Assembly (NCBI GenBank): GCA_963585895.1
Contig: OY757934.1
Location: 33,422,712-33,486,711 of the forward strand
Direction: 5' to 3'
DNA: 64,000 nucleotides
Source of the DNA: Sepioteuthis lessoniana
Taxonomy: Eukaryota; Mollusca; Cephalopoda; Myopsida; Loliginidae
The stretch's first letter is position 1, and the number at the start of each line of letters is the position of its first letter. Positions 56,201 to 63,825 of the stretch are shown in pieces. The notes beneath the pieces are model-generated. The model had not been told where the DNA came from and ran no database searches. It worked only from the letters and a program-made list of their open reading frames with translations. The position numbers and the translations under genes are program-made.

Positions 56201-59200
56201 CCTCTACGACTCCTACCAACATCAGCTACTCGCTTCGAACATCTAGCTACCTATGTACGACTTAGACCGTACCAGCTACTGACACCAACCATCTAGCTGA
56301 CGACACCAACAACTATCAAGAACTTACATACGACCTTTGTAAACACGAAAAATAAATTGTCATCTTTGTTATATTGTTACCTTACCTTTGTTTCCTTCAT
56401 TGTCTTTTGGCTGTCATTACTCGCATGCTAAACCATAAACTGATTTGCGGGGTCAACGTGTTTATCGGCTCCGCATCAATCTATCTATTTATTCATGCAG
56501 TTATTTATTAGAATTAATGATAAAATAAATTAGATGTAAGTTAACATTAATGGTCACCAAAAGAAACAAAGAGAAGATAACTTACTGTCAATGCAGTAAT
56601 ATTCTATTGAACAATTTGCCTCGGGAAGGTAACATTTCTGTTGCCCATTGCACCTGTTTTTTGCAGCTACACGATGCATTTTATTCTTAATGACATCAGC
56701 AATTGCAATTACGTGATTTGTTCCACAGTCTATAACTTGGTCACAAGATTTCTTAAATGCCCGAACTTGGTCAGTTTTACCTTTGAAAAGAAAAAAAATT
56801 GGAATCTTTATTCAAAATTGTAACGGCATTTGTAACATTATAGTCATAAATGTAAGTGACATATTATCTTTTCTACAATGTATATATAGTATTAAGCAAA
56901 CTTTTAGTTTCTTTGTTAAAGTCCCAATTTATTTAACTAAAAGTTCTTTTAATAAACAGCTGTCATCGTCTTTTATCATCATAAATTATATAGTGTCAAC
57001 GACGAAATTATTCGTAAACTTATACATATCACATATTTTAACCCATTTAATGCTCGTATTATGCTAGACTTTCATAAGTTATCAAGTACAAAAAAGGGAA
57101 TATAAAACTCAATTTTGAGAAGGATAGGTTAAAGTTTTAAAAGAATTATTCGTAGAGTATGAACAATTGAAACAATTTAACAAGTTTCACAATATTAGCA
57201 GTCAACAAGCATGGCCTCTCATCTTTATAACTTTCTGCGATTATTTTCTAAAGTTTTTGATAAGATTTGAACAAGTCATTTCTGGGATTTTTTCAATGGT
57301 TACACTTTCTAATTCCGAAAGTTTTTGGGCGGGGCCGACAAAATATTCGAAATTTCAATTCTTACCATAGATTTTTCAATAGGGTTCAAGTCAGGACTCA
57401 TTGAAAGCAATTGCAGAACAATATTCTTTTTCTGAAGCCACGCAGTCACTGATGTTTGGGATCATAATCTGGTCGGAAAATAAATTGCCGACCAAGATCA
57501 TGATTTTGCACTGATCGCTGTAGATTTTCGTCTAGAATTTGATATAGTTTTCAGATTTCATTATTCCTCTTATTGCAATTAGTTGTCCAGTCCTTCTTGA
57601 GGAAAAAACAAACCCAAAGCATCATCACACCACCACCATGTTGCAAAGTTGGCCCTGTGATCTTTGGAAGGAAAGCCTCACCTTTCTTGCCCCCAATCTT
57701 CTATCCATCATTATGTACAAAAATTCAATTTTTCTTTCATTATTCTGTAGAACTTGCTCCCAAAAGCATTTTTTTGTTCAAGAACGTTTTGGCAAAATCA
57801 AACTGCGCAACATTGTGACATAGTTTTTGAAGAGGGGTTCGTCGTGGTCCGTTTCCATACAACCTATTTCTATCTAAACCACGTTGTATTGTACGAGTAC
57901 TTACGAGGATACCCATCGTACCCAAACCTTTGGTGATGTCTTTCAATATAACTCTTGGGTTTGTTAACATCGAAACACAGTCTTCGTGTTGTTCTCGGTG
58001 ACGATTTTGCTTTTCTTTCACACCCAGGCAAAATCTCTGTCGTGTCAAACTGTCTAAACTTCTTTATAACGAACGGTACTGTTGATATAAGGATAGCTAA
58101 CTAGTTTAAAATGGTGTAGTACTTATTTTCCGACTTGTGGAAGTTAATAATTCTCTGTCTCAAGTCAACGCTAAGCTCCTTTGTCTCCCCCATCATGTTG
58201 TTAACGTACGAATAACAATTATGACACTCTATGTACCTCGTGATGTTCTTTGTTGGAATTATCACGAATATACTACTGAAGGCTTCACCGACATAATAAT
58301 TTTGTAAATTACTTATACTTACACGAATCAAATTTAAAACGATGTTTTCTACTGTATGAATAATTTTGTCGTTTTCAATTTTGCATAATTTGCCTGTCAA
58401 ATTTGTTGTATTTAACCTATTGTTCCGAAAATTGAGTTTTATATTCCTTTTGTTTTTTGTGCTTACTAACAAGTAAGAAACCTGACATCATACAAACTTT
58501 AGATTTTGAGAAATGAATAAAAATATTCAAATTGATGGGTGTACGAATAATTTCGTCGTTAACTGTACATATACTATACATACACAACCGTGTACATGCA
58601 AATCATTGTATATGAATATGAGCATCTATAACAGAAGAGCTTATAGGATTATATTATTAATATATATACTAATAATAACTTAGATATTATATATTCTTTT
58701 AATAATCTAAACAATATAATTATATATGATGATAACATTGCATTCCATACATGCAGCAATTATTGAAAACGAACAAAAAAATATACAAAAGCTGATTGTG
58801 TACCTAGTAGAAAATTTTGTGATGACATTTTCTTCTACGAATAAGCAAAAATATTTCAAAACTGAATATTTCAGAAACACCAATTGCGAATGAAATGTAA
58901 AACTGCATTTCTAACTTGAAGTGTTCTAAATAAAATTTAGGCAAAATAAATTAATAAATGAATTAATAATCAAGTCCCAAAAATTTGTGGATGCAGAAAA
59001 ATTTCATATAAGTTGTGTGTGTAACACTTTTGCTAAGCATACATATATTACATTCTGATCCCTAGATAACATTTTGATTTTGAGCAGAGCGTACAGATAC
59101 TTTGATCCGAGGCAGAAATACCGATCCCCAGGTAAATGATACCATGATTTGTTACGGGTACTGCTATATATACATGTACATATATATACATATATATGCT

Positions 59201-59649
59201 GTTACCTGACAAAAGGTTACTGAATGAGAAATAACCAAAACGGAGTTTGAGAATGAAATGGAAATATTTATAACATCAACAAAATACAATACTCGCCAGC
59301 AGCGTAAAGGTACCGACTGCTAGAGGTGACTACTAAGTCAGCATGAATTGGTATTTGTCGTACGTCCCACCAACCGGACGAGTATAGCACAAGGCTTTTT
59401 AAGGTGGGTCCGAGTGCAGGGTCGTTGCCTAGAGCACGCCCGGTGACTCCTCAGACAGCAGGCGATGAACATAGCCTTTCTAAGGAGGGTTAAAGCCTTG
59501 GGGGAAGGCCTCCTGAGTTTCGAGAAGGGTCGGCTATGCTTCCTCGGCACTCACTTCAGGCAGTCTCGACTTAGCATAAATTACAACCCTCACAACAGTC
59601 TCCTACGTATTTATGAGAAATGGTACATACTCGTTACTTTTCACTTGGA

Positions 59650-59708
<59 letters not shown>

Positions 59709-60545
59709 CATTCACAACTCTTCAGTGTGGCTGGGATCGAAACACGCCCAACTTTACGTTAGACTTAGTATCAGACCGCTCCACCAACAAGCGTACCACG
59801 TCAGCTAGGGAATTATAAGGTATTAAGTAGTAGCGTTAGTTTGTTTACATTTTATACCTTACCGGATACCAGAATGCTCAATTCGTTCGAAGAGCTTTGC
59901 ATTATGCGAGCGGCAGCCGTAAATTCCTTCGCCAGAGTGCTCAACCCCCATATACTTGTTGTTGATTCTTAATTGAAATTAAGCTTAACTTAACCCAATT
60001 GTGAGTTTGTCTATTGTATAAAAAGTTGGAGAAAAAGGATCTGACAGGTAAATAAAATATTGTCTTTTTCAAAAAGTGATTAAACTCTTTTTTTTCTCAG
60101 TGAATTCATTTGAATTCTTTTTTTTTTTTCTTCCATCTTTTCATCGTTTTCGTCATTTAATTTACGCACTATTTTTGTCTATGACCTCAAACGACACTTG
60201 TAAAACAATAAGGGAGTGAAGGATATATTCATGGGACTGACGAGTTCTTGACACTTTAAGAATATTTGCTTCTGACGTCAGTTGTTGTGTTCGAGATTTA
60301 ACAAAATATTAAATATCAAGGCTATTCAGTCTCTATCAGTAACTGATGTACTAATAAAATCTATGATGTGAATGAGGTGTAGTTTGGTTCTTTTGATATG
60401 ATTAATTAATTAATTAATTGAGAAATCTATCTCAAACATTGGCAAGAAAAATCATAAATTTATATTGGAGTTTTGATATAAATATTATCTTGAATATTTG
60501 GTTCCATGGATTTCAAATGTGTGTACATTTTTGTGCCCTTCCTCT

Positions 60546-60576
<31 letters not shown>

Positions 60577-62700
60577 ACTAACTCTGCTCGGGCAGGATAT
60601 GACACAAGGTCAATTTTTAAGCAGAGTTTAACAGGTTTGAATTCAGAGTTTTCCTTCTCCTAGACTAGTTGCCTCTCTAAAGCTAAAGAAATCAGTCTGC
60701 CCTACTATTTACCCATAGCTGGAGGGAGAATAATTGGATTCATACCTTTCCCGAGCGTATTAGTGCTATGTGAAAAGCAATCAGCCTCGTCCAGGATTTG
60801 AACTCGTGTCGCCGGGTCCTTTTCCTTCGACAATAACCATTACACCACGGGCATCCTTCCTATCTATCTATCTATCTATCTATCTGTTGACCTAAGGCCT
60901 TTCACAATATACAACTACAATTTTTATCTTTGTCGGTACCAAAAGTATTCTGATCTCCAAATTTTTTTTTAGTATTACCTTCTAACGAAGATGCCTGGAT
61001 GAACCTGGAGGTACAACACCTTGGAGGTGGATAGTGAAATATCACTTATATTTTGCCAACCCGTACAAATATGTGTAAGTAAAAAGTAAAGTTGGCGACC
61101 GTAGTCGATGGCGACCCAAAGGCTCACTTTTCAATAGCTACTACACCAAGGTGTAGGGGAGGGCGCTACTCCTTTCCCTCCTCTTTACCAAAAGTATTCT
61201 TATCTCCAAATTTCTTTTTAGTATTACCTTCTAACGAAGATGCCTGGATTAACCTGGAGGTACAACACCTTGGAGGTGGATAGTGAAATATTACTCGTTG
61301 GTTTCAACATTATTGATTTTACTGTGCAGCAATAACAGCAAACAAGACACAGTTACGAGCGAGCTAATTTTGCCAACCCGTACAAATATTTGTAAGTAAA
61401 AAGTAAAGTTGGCGACCGTAGTCGATGGCGACCCAAAGGCTCCCTTTTCAATAGCTACTACACCAAGGTGTAGGGGAGGGCGCTACTCCTTTCCCTCCAC
61501 TTTACCCTTGATACGTACCTTATATTGCTGAGTGTTAAGCAAGGAGGTATCAAGTACCATTTTAAAAGTTTTTGGTATGATTCAACCTGGGATTGAACTC
61601 AAGTCTCCCGGTTCTTGAACCAGACTAGGTTGGTAAATATCTACACAGACAAAAAGTTTATTTTCTACTGCGCAAAATAAAATCTCAACCAAATGATTAA
61701 CGTCTTCAATTTTTGACTTATTAATTTTTTAAATTCTATTTCATATTTTTGTCTGTTCTTTACATATACACAAACATGATAGATGTAGATAGACACCATC
61801 TCAAAGTACATTTTAATTCTTATGTTATGCCCAAAATGAATATAACTTGTTTCAACTCTTGTTTATACCAAGTTTTTCTATTTCAGGTTCCATATATAAT
61901 TACTGCATCGTGCCACAGACAAAAAGAGCGTTAGAAGTTTCAGAATTTCAGCAAGGTCGTATTATGGGTCACAATGAAGGCGGACCCAGTCAACGTAAAT
62001 TATCAGCAAACCTTTCAATCCTATTTTCCACTGTTAATAGGGTGATTGTAAAATTTAATAGAGAGGGTAAGGACCGCTCAGCATCTCGCTCAGGCCGTCC
62101 ATTGCCCTCTGATAGGACCCTGCATCTTGTTAAGAGAAATGTTGAGAATAATTCTCGTTGCAAGGCCTCTAACATACCAAAAAAAAGATGTTAGGTATCT
62201 TCACTAACTAGGCTACTAGAGCAGAGCTGCAAGAAAGAAACTACTTCTTCGTCCAACCAATATCAAATATGCCTAAAAGAGTCATCGCATTAAAAAAAAA
62301 CTTTAAGGGGATGTCAACTAAATATTAGTAAATAAGTATTTGTACTTTATTGTAATACTTTCATTAAACAATTAATATTCGAAATAAACTTTCAAGTTTA
62401 TATGAACGTCTATTTACTTGTCATGTCAATATATATATATATATTAGATTTTATATATCTAATGCTATGGAAGTTTAGGTTTCATGAAGTTTTACAAACA
62501 ACAATCATCAGGCAGATAACGAAAGAAAATGAAGAAATCGAAAAAATCGAAAAATATAGTTAAAAAAACCCTTTGGAATTGTGTTCAAATCTTTATGTGT
62601 GCTTGTGTGTGTGTGTGGGGGGGTTATAGTTGCGTATTATTGTGTGTAGGCGTATAAGTGGTGTTTAGTGTATGTGTATACTACACACACACACACACAC

Positions 62701-62764
<64 letters not shown>

Positions 62765-63011
62765 ACAGTCTTTCTGACAGTCTTGTAAAAACCTGATTAT
62801 TACTCAGATAGCATATTTAAAAAAAAAAAAATAAACACTTGAACACAGTAAAAAAAAGGTAAGACTATATAATTTACATAAACATTGATTCTTAAATGGT
62901 GTCTTATCATAAAAGAAAATATAATAATGAAAGTAAATACTCACATTGTTGCAAACAAAGATAAAATATTAAAAGCAAAATAACAAAGAAATGTAATAAT
63001 CTCGTTTCCAT
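42953..63011 (-). CDS. Six-exon single-pass membrane protein (receptor-like)
   Basis: Joining six minus-strand exons (63011-62945, 56780-56586, 51413-51123, 49424-49212, 45709-45625, 43328-42953) gives 408 codons plus TAA. Every junction has GT/AG borders and matching phase (1,1,1,1,2). Predicted order: signal peptide (1-23), Cys-rich domain (24-88) with a lectin-like look, a second Cys-containing segment (89-185), Asn/Asp-rich stalk (186-256), transmembrane helix (about 257-281), cytoplasmic tail (to 408) with several Tyr motifs. I do not recognise a named family. It suggests a type I cell-surface protein that binds an extracellular ligand. Exon 1 is the weakest part. Introns are filled with transposons. 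Confidence 0.6.
43335..43730. other. Intron 5, left part
   Basis: AT-rich intron sequence between exon 6 and the fold-back repeat, without other features. Confidence 0.5.
43731..44328. mobile_element. Fold-back element with long inverted arms
   Basis: The left arm (43731-43922) and right arm (44159-44328) are inverted copies; an inner part of about 145 bp, from GGTAGTTTTTGTGTTG to CTTCCATTGTTGT, appears identical. The left arm has an extra 18 bp near 43746. The centre holds a tRNA-like block on the minus strand (GTGGCGCAGCGGATAGAGGC and a B-box-like ATTCAAATCC). Direct copies of AAAAGTTTATATA lie near 43676 and 44329. The arms contain CCTGAAGAAAGCC...GGCCGAAACG, as at Penelope-like ends. It lies in intron 5. 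Confidence 0.7.
44493..44708 (-). repeat. SINE family 2 copy
   Basis: tRNA-like head at the right (minus strand: GTGGCGTAATGGCAAAAGTG and GCGAGTTCGAACTCC), with body blocks shared with 6318-6545 and 60575-60860. In intron 5. Confidence 0.65.
44765..44890 (+). repeat. tRNA-like repeat fragment
   Basis: GAATTAGTGAGTTCGAGTCTC contains a B-box-like GTTCGAGTCTC and is followed by a CGGCCTAGTGCCGCATCTAA block and a short CCTAAATTA tandem. Probably a further SINE fragment. Confidence 0.35.
44930..45230 (-). pseudogene. Gypsy integrase fragment
   Basis: The minus-strand frame reads HWQAVLSDVLHSIRSLVCTA and ends HEKLLNYPYRSSCGSS, matching the segment after the integrase core of element A (WEKVLDVTLHCIRSLL...HEGLLNFQRKS). 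It is a short isolated relic in intron 5. Confidence 0.65.
45625..45709 (-). CDS. Exon 5: transmembrane helix
   Basis: An 85-bp exon between TTTCTTTCTAG and GTAAGTGG. It joins the A left by exon 4 to make Lys, then encodes IIIIISVTCGALILLAITVA followed by TLWCCCR. The uninterrupted hydrophobic run of about 24 residues ends in a Cys cluster and Arg, as expected at the cytoplasmic face, where palmitoylation is common. It leaves two bases (CG) completed by exon 6 to Arg. A small exon devoted to the membrane span fits type I receptors. Confidence 0.75.
45714..46250. other. Intron 4, right-most unannotated part
   Basis: AT-rich with no recognisable repeat or exon. An AACGAAACG/TACGTTTACG palindromic stretch near 46016-46040 is noted. 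Confidence 0.4.
47162..47337 (+). repeat. Duplicated module, copy 1
   Basis: From TCTATTTCGTTTATATTGCT to CCGACTTTCGCGT it is nearly identical to 50304-50479 (a few substitutions such as GGTCCCCAC/GGTCACCAC). It contains the tRNA-like module with GGGTTCGAGTCTC. Confidence 0.8.
48095..48250 (+). repeat. Short CACC/CAGACACCTG tandem
   Basis: Imperfect units of about 21 bp with ACCAAACAGCAGACACCTGC. They occupy the part of the LTR where the other copies have 45- and 50-bp tandems. Confidence 0.7.
48760..49205. other. Intron 4, 5' part
   Basis: AT-rich intron sequence from the LTR end to the exon 4 donor, without other recognisable features. Confidence 0.5.
49212..49424 (-). CDS. Exon 4: low-complexity extracellular stalk
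   Basis: A 213-bp exon (71 codons, phase 1 at both ends) between TTATCATCAG and GTAAGTATG. It encodes TKSPNTTVNIFSKSDPTLTD at its start, DMNKNDSNEEAMFKRRDKTD in the middle and then VDDDT and a run of seven Asn before MNVL. There are no Cys; N-glycosylation sites are NTT and NDS. It reads as a flexible membrane-proximal stalk. FKRRD could be a basic processing site, which is inference only. Confidence 0.7.
49430..50160. other. Intron 3 sequence
   Basis: AT-rich, with a short repeated TTAAGATTATTATA motif near 49570-49645. Nothing else recognisable. Confidence 0.5.
50203..50290. repeat. (TA)n then (ATT)n microsatellite
   Basis: TA run to about 50265 followed by ATT repeats, directly preceding a duplicated module. 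Confidence 0.95.
50304..50479 (+). repeat. Duplicated module, copy 2
   Basis: Near-identical to 47162-47337. Here it directly adjoins an R2-like LINE tail and a microsatellite. Confidence 0.8.
50479..50975 (-). pseudogene. R2/NeSL-like LINE C-terminus with restriction-like endonuclease
   Basis: The minus-strand frame reads ENAMHKLLWDFNIQTDHLIP, ARRPDLMVINKKKRTCKIVD, FAVPADHRIKLKECEKKDKY, LDLVRELKKLWSMQVTIIPI and VIGAVGSVTKG, ending LRTARILRRVLET. The RPD...IVDFAVP pair is the signature of the restriction-like endonuclease of R2/NeSL-type LINEs. The terminal 69 bp (RILRRVLET...LLSLRLQ) is tandemly duplicated at 50479-50616, with a stop in each copy. The 5' part is missing beyond the ATT repeat near 50970. 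It sits in intron 3. Confidence 0.7.
50481..50618. repeat. 69-bp tandem duplication
   Basis: Two units starting TTTCACTGGAGTCTGAGTGA and TTTCACTGAAGTCTGAGTGA with only one or two differences, covering the end of the LINE coding region. Confidence 0.9.
51123..51413 (-). CDS. Exon 3: extracellular Cys-containing segment
   Basis: A 291-bp exon (97 codons, phase 1/1) between TTTCATTTAG and GTAAGTTG. It encodes RFVQNCSIINQTKNIENSF, then LIWCYKKTN, KKSYCWEFLEDVYHHWIILR, GWMKIKTNSDVDGK, and SKVCTSSKYIWIIYV. Four Cys (about residues 94, 112, 127 and 173 of the protein) could form two disulphides; alternating hydrophobic/polar stretches suggest beta structure. N-glycosylation sites NCS and NQT lie near its start. 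I recognise no family. It follows exon 2 with the split Asn codon A/AT. Confidence 0.7.
51420..51860. other. Intron 2 sequence next to exon 3
   Basis: No exon or repeat recognised. The polypyrimidine-rich stretch belongs to the exon 3 acceptor. Confidence 0.5.
51864..52690 (+). mobile_element. LTR-like repeat related to 21273-21807
   Basis: Starts TGTAGCAGAAGGAATTTTGG and shares with the solo LTR at 21273 the TTGGCGCGTAA, CACCCAATCAGGATGAC, TATGGATTCCTTG and TTAGCGAGG blocks. It carries extra sequence in the middle. The right end is approximate because I could not find a clear CA end plus duplication. In intron 2. Confidence 0.6.
52691..53189. other. Intron 2 AT-rich sequence
   Basis: Nothing recognised. 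Confidence 0.45.
53190..53626 (+). mobile_element. Possible solo LTR
   Basis: TGTAGCAGTTCCC to AACCTTCTACA, with an AATAAAG near 53554 followed by a T-rich U5-like part. A 61-residue frame starts at 53361 (MSAASKPKPLKQILLKT) without a known domain. Flanks (AACG and GACA) do not match, so the call is tentative. Confidence 0.4.
53627..54251. other. Intron 2 AT-rich sequence
   Basis: No exon or mobile element recognised. Confidence 0.45.
54256..56478 (+). mobile_element. Solo LTR of the tRNA-module family (ATCT duplication)
   Basis: A 2,223-bp insert from TGTCGTGACCCGCC to GGCTCCGCATCA, flanked by ATCT at 54252-54255 and 56479-56482. It contains three tandem modules of about 390-420 bp, each with the CACTAAGTGAGCC block and GGGTTCGAGTCTC (near 54782, 55200, 55589), a diverged tandem near 55925-56060, AATAAA near 56350 and the U5 end matching 13721. 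It is inserted about 100 bp from exon 2. Confidence 0.85.
56586..56780 (-). CDS. Exon 2: Cys-rich, lectin-like domain
   Basis: A 195-bp exon (65 codons, phase 1/1) between TTTTCAAAG and GTAAGTTAT. It encodes KTDQVRAFKKSCDQVIDCGT, NHVIAIADVIKNKMHRVAAK, NRCNGQQKCYLPEANCSIEY and YCID. Six Cys. The spacing C-G-x3-V-I-x-I ... C-N-G-x-Q-x-C ... C ... I-x-Y-x-C resembles a galactose/rhamnose-binding (SUEL-type) lectin domain shortened in its middle; that domain usually runs 80-90 residues. The carbohydrate-binding role is inference from this similarity. Confidence 0.7.
56993..58565 (-). mobile_element. Full-length Tc1-like transposon
   Basis: A 1,573-bp element bounded by TA. The right end starts, on the minus strand, CAGTTAACGACGAAATTATT; the left end is the diverged inverted copy (GTGTCAACGACGAAATTATTC on plus). 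It sits in intron 1, about 210 bp upstream of exon 2 in gene direction. Confidence 0.8.
57195..58195 (-). pseudogene. Tc1-like transposase, broken
   Basis: The N-terminus reads MGETKELSVDLRQRIINFHK; then across breaks VKEKQNRHREQHEDCVSMLT, VSTRTIQRGLDRNRLYGN and GPRRTPLQKLCHNVAQFDFA (DNA-binding and linker part), a catalytic part with DYDPKH- and SPDLNPIEKSM-type blocks in shifted frames, and a C-terminus EMTCSNLIKNFRK. Several shifts and stops exclude activity. Confidence 0.75.
58566..59650. other. Intron 1 sequence
   Basis: Mostly AT-rich and unremarkable. At 59340-59600 a GC-richer block carries a short inverted similarity (AGCCTTGGGGGAAGGCCT) and open frames on both strands without a domain; it may be an unclassified repeat. 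Confidence 0.4.
59655..59705. repeat. (TA)n microsatellite
   Basis: Pure TA run directly abutting the 3' end of a SINE family 3 copy. Confidence 0.95.
59706..59815 (-). repeat. SINE family 3 copy, tRNA-like
   Basis: The minus strand reads GCTGACGTGGTACGCTTGTT, GGTGGAGCGGTCTGATAC and GCGTGTTTCGATCCCAGCC (B box), then a short tail TGAAGAGTTGTGAATGAC and the (TA)n tract. Layout matches 17953-18092. Confidence 0.65.
59820..60545. other. Intron 1 sequence
   Basis: AT-rich, with a TTAA tandem near 60403-60418. No gene recognised. Confidence 0.45.
60546..60574. repeat. (CTAT)n microsatellite
   Basis: CTAT/TATC tetranucleotide tract at the 3' end of the adjacent SINE. A second such tract lies at 60857-60885 on its other side. 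Confidence 0.95.
60575..60860 (-). repeat. SINE family 2 copy
   Basis: Full-looking copy: the minus strand begins GCCCGTGGTGTAATGGTTAT (A box) and CGAGTTCAAATCCTGGACGA (B box), continues through CCTCCAGCTATGGG and ends with TGAATTCAAACCTG and TTGTGTCATATCC. Tetranucleotide tracts on both sides could be a target duplication grown by slippage. Confidence 0.75.
60938..61186. repeat. Tandem segmental duplication, copy 1
   Basis: ACCAAAAGTATTCTGATCTC through ACGAAGATGCCTGGATG, a GTACAACACCTTGGAGG block, and a SINE family 1 head-less start at 61084. It ends in the middle of the SINE, where copy 2 begins. Confidence 0.8.
61084..61184 (-). repeat. SINE family 1, truncated by duplication
   Basis: Only the 3' 100 bp of the family remains (AGTTGGCGACCGTAGTCGAT to CTACTCCTTTCCCTCC). 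It is cut at the junction of the tandem duplication. Confidence 0.75.
61187..61500. repeat. Tandem segmental duplication, copy 2
   Basis: Same order as copy 1 but with about 60 bp more between the GGTGGATAGTGAAATA block and TTTTGCCAACCCGTACAAAT. Confidence 0.8.
61394..61616 (-). repeat. SINE family 1 copy
   Basis: Complete body and tRNA-like head region (GGGATTGAACTCAAGTCTCC on plus). This is the complete version of the copy cut at 61084-61184. Confidence 0.8.
61905..62200 (+). pseudogene. Tc1-like transposase N-terminal fragment
   Basis: The frame reads RALEVSEFQQGRIMGHNEGG, PSQRKLSANLSILFSTVNRV, IVKFNREGKDRSASRSGRPL and TLHLVKRNVENNSRCKAS, matching the paired HTH DNA-binding region of Tc1-like transposases (E-x-F-x-x-G-x-I-x-G...R-S-G-R-P). 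The catalytic part is missing after about 62200. It is unrelated in sequence to the Tc1 element at 56993. Confidence 0.7.
62201..62620. other. Intron 1 sequence
   Basis: AT-rich, with a short (TA)n near 62432. No gene recognised. Confidence 0.45.
62680..62761. repeat. CA and (TA)n microsatellite
   Basis: A CA tract followed by a long pure TA run. Confidence 0.95.
62945..63011 (-). CDS. Candidate exon 1: signal peptide
   Basis: ATG at 63011 opens METRLLHFFVILLLIFYLCL then QQ, followed by a split Cys codon (T/GT) and a GTGAGTATTT donor. The 22 residues have the charge and hydrophobic core of a signal peptide, and phase 1 matches the exon 2 acceptor. Caution: the 100 bp upstream contain GGCCGAAACATTGGATAACA, which looks like the end of a Penelope-like repeat, and T-rich DNA translates into hydrophobic residues by chance. 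The true first exon could lie elsewhere. Confidence 0.35.
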
Positions 63012-63170
63012 TGTTATCCAATGTTTCGGCCTTTTCGTGTCCTTTACAGAGTGGCTTTTTTGGCGTTGGGAAGAGTTGTGACTTAATGAAGAGGCTTTGG
63101 GAACATTTTGGTCGAACTGGGTTGGTCTGGTAAGTGCTTTTATTCCGGTATGAATGATACGCACTTAAAT
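63012..63170 (-). repeat. Possible mobile-element tail upstream of exon 1
   Basis: The minus strand carries TCTGTAAAGGACACGAAAAG then GCCGAAACATTGG. This arrangement is similar to that in the fold-back arms at 43731-44328 and at 20535. It may act as the 5' untranslated region of the gene if exon 1 is real. Confidence 0.3.
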
Positions 63171-63174
63171 TAAA

Positions 63175-63510
63175 GTAAAGTAAGTAAATATAAATAATTT
63201 AAGACAATAGTCACTTATGAATGAATTATTGTATGACAAGAGAAAAAAAAAATGATTGAATTGCATCCTTTCAATGTAACTGACGAACAAACATTTATTA
63301 TGCGACGGAAAGAATAAATTGTTTTTTATCTCCCGACACACAAAACTTGTAGCATTGAACACGAGTGTATTCAAATTTTTTTACCCAACCTATCTATTAG
63401 ATATATATGTACTCATATATTTACCAGTATACGAGAAGAATCTGGTTTTGCTGGGGGAAAAAAGATATGGAAATTACATTTTCTTAAACAAAAATTAATT
63501 AATTCATTCT
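63175..63510. other. AT-rich non-coding
   Basis: Nothing recognised. An upstream promoter for the minus-strand gene would be expected here, but I see no clear TATA or initiator. Confidence 0.4.
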
Positions 63511-63516
63511 TATTCC

Positions 63517-63780
63517 CGGGCCATTGGCCAGATGAGTATAGTGTTCGCCAATGGTCGGAAGACCGGGGTTCAGTGCCAGGTCGAGTCATACCAAAGACTC
63601 AAAAAATGGTACTTTATCCCCCCTTGCTTAACACTCAGCATTATAAGGTAAGGATCAAGGGCTAAGTAGAGCTATCCAGGGACTGGAGTAGTACCCTCCT
63701 CTACACCTCAGTGTAGTAGATATTGAAAAGAGAGCCTTCGAGTCACCTTCGACTAAGGTCGCCAACTTTACTTTTACTTT
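63517..63780 (+). repeat. SINE family 1, most complete copy
   Basis: Plus strand: A-box-like GATGAGTATAGTG, B-box-like GGGGTTCAGTGCC, then the CTTGCTTAACACTCAGCATT, CTCTACACCTCAGTGTAGTA and CGAGTCACCTTCGACTAAGG blocks, ending CCAACTTTACTTTTACTTT. It defines family length as about 260 bp. Confidence 0.85.
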
Positions 63781-63825
63781 CTGTACCAATGAATTTTATA
63801 AATTGTCTTCAGAAAAGTCTCTGAC

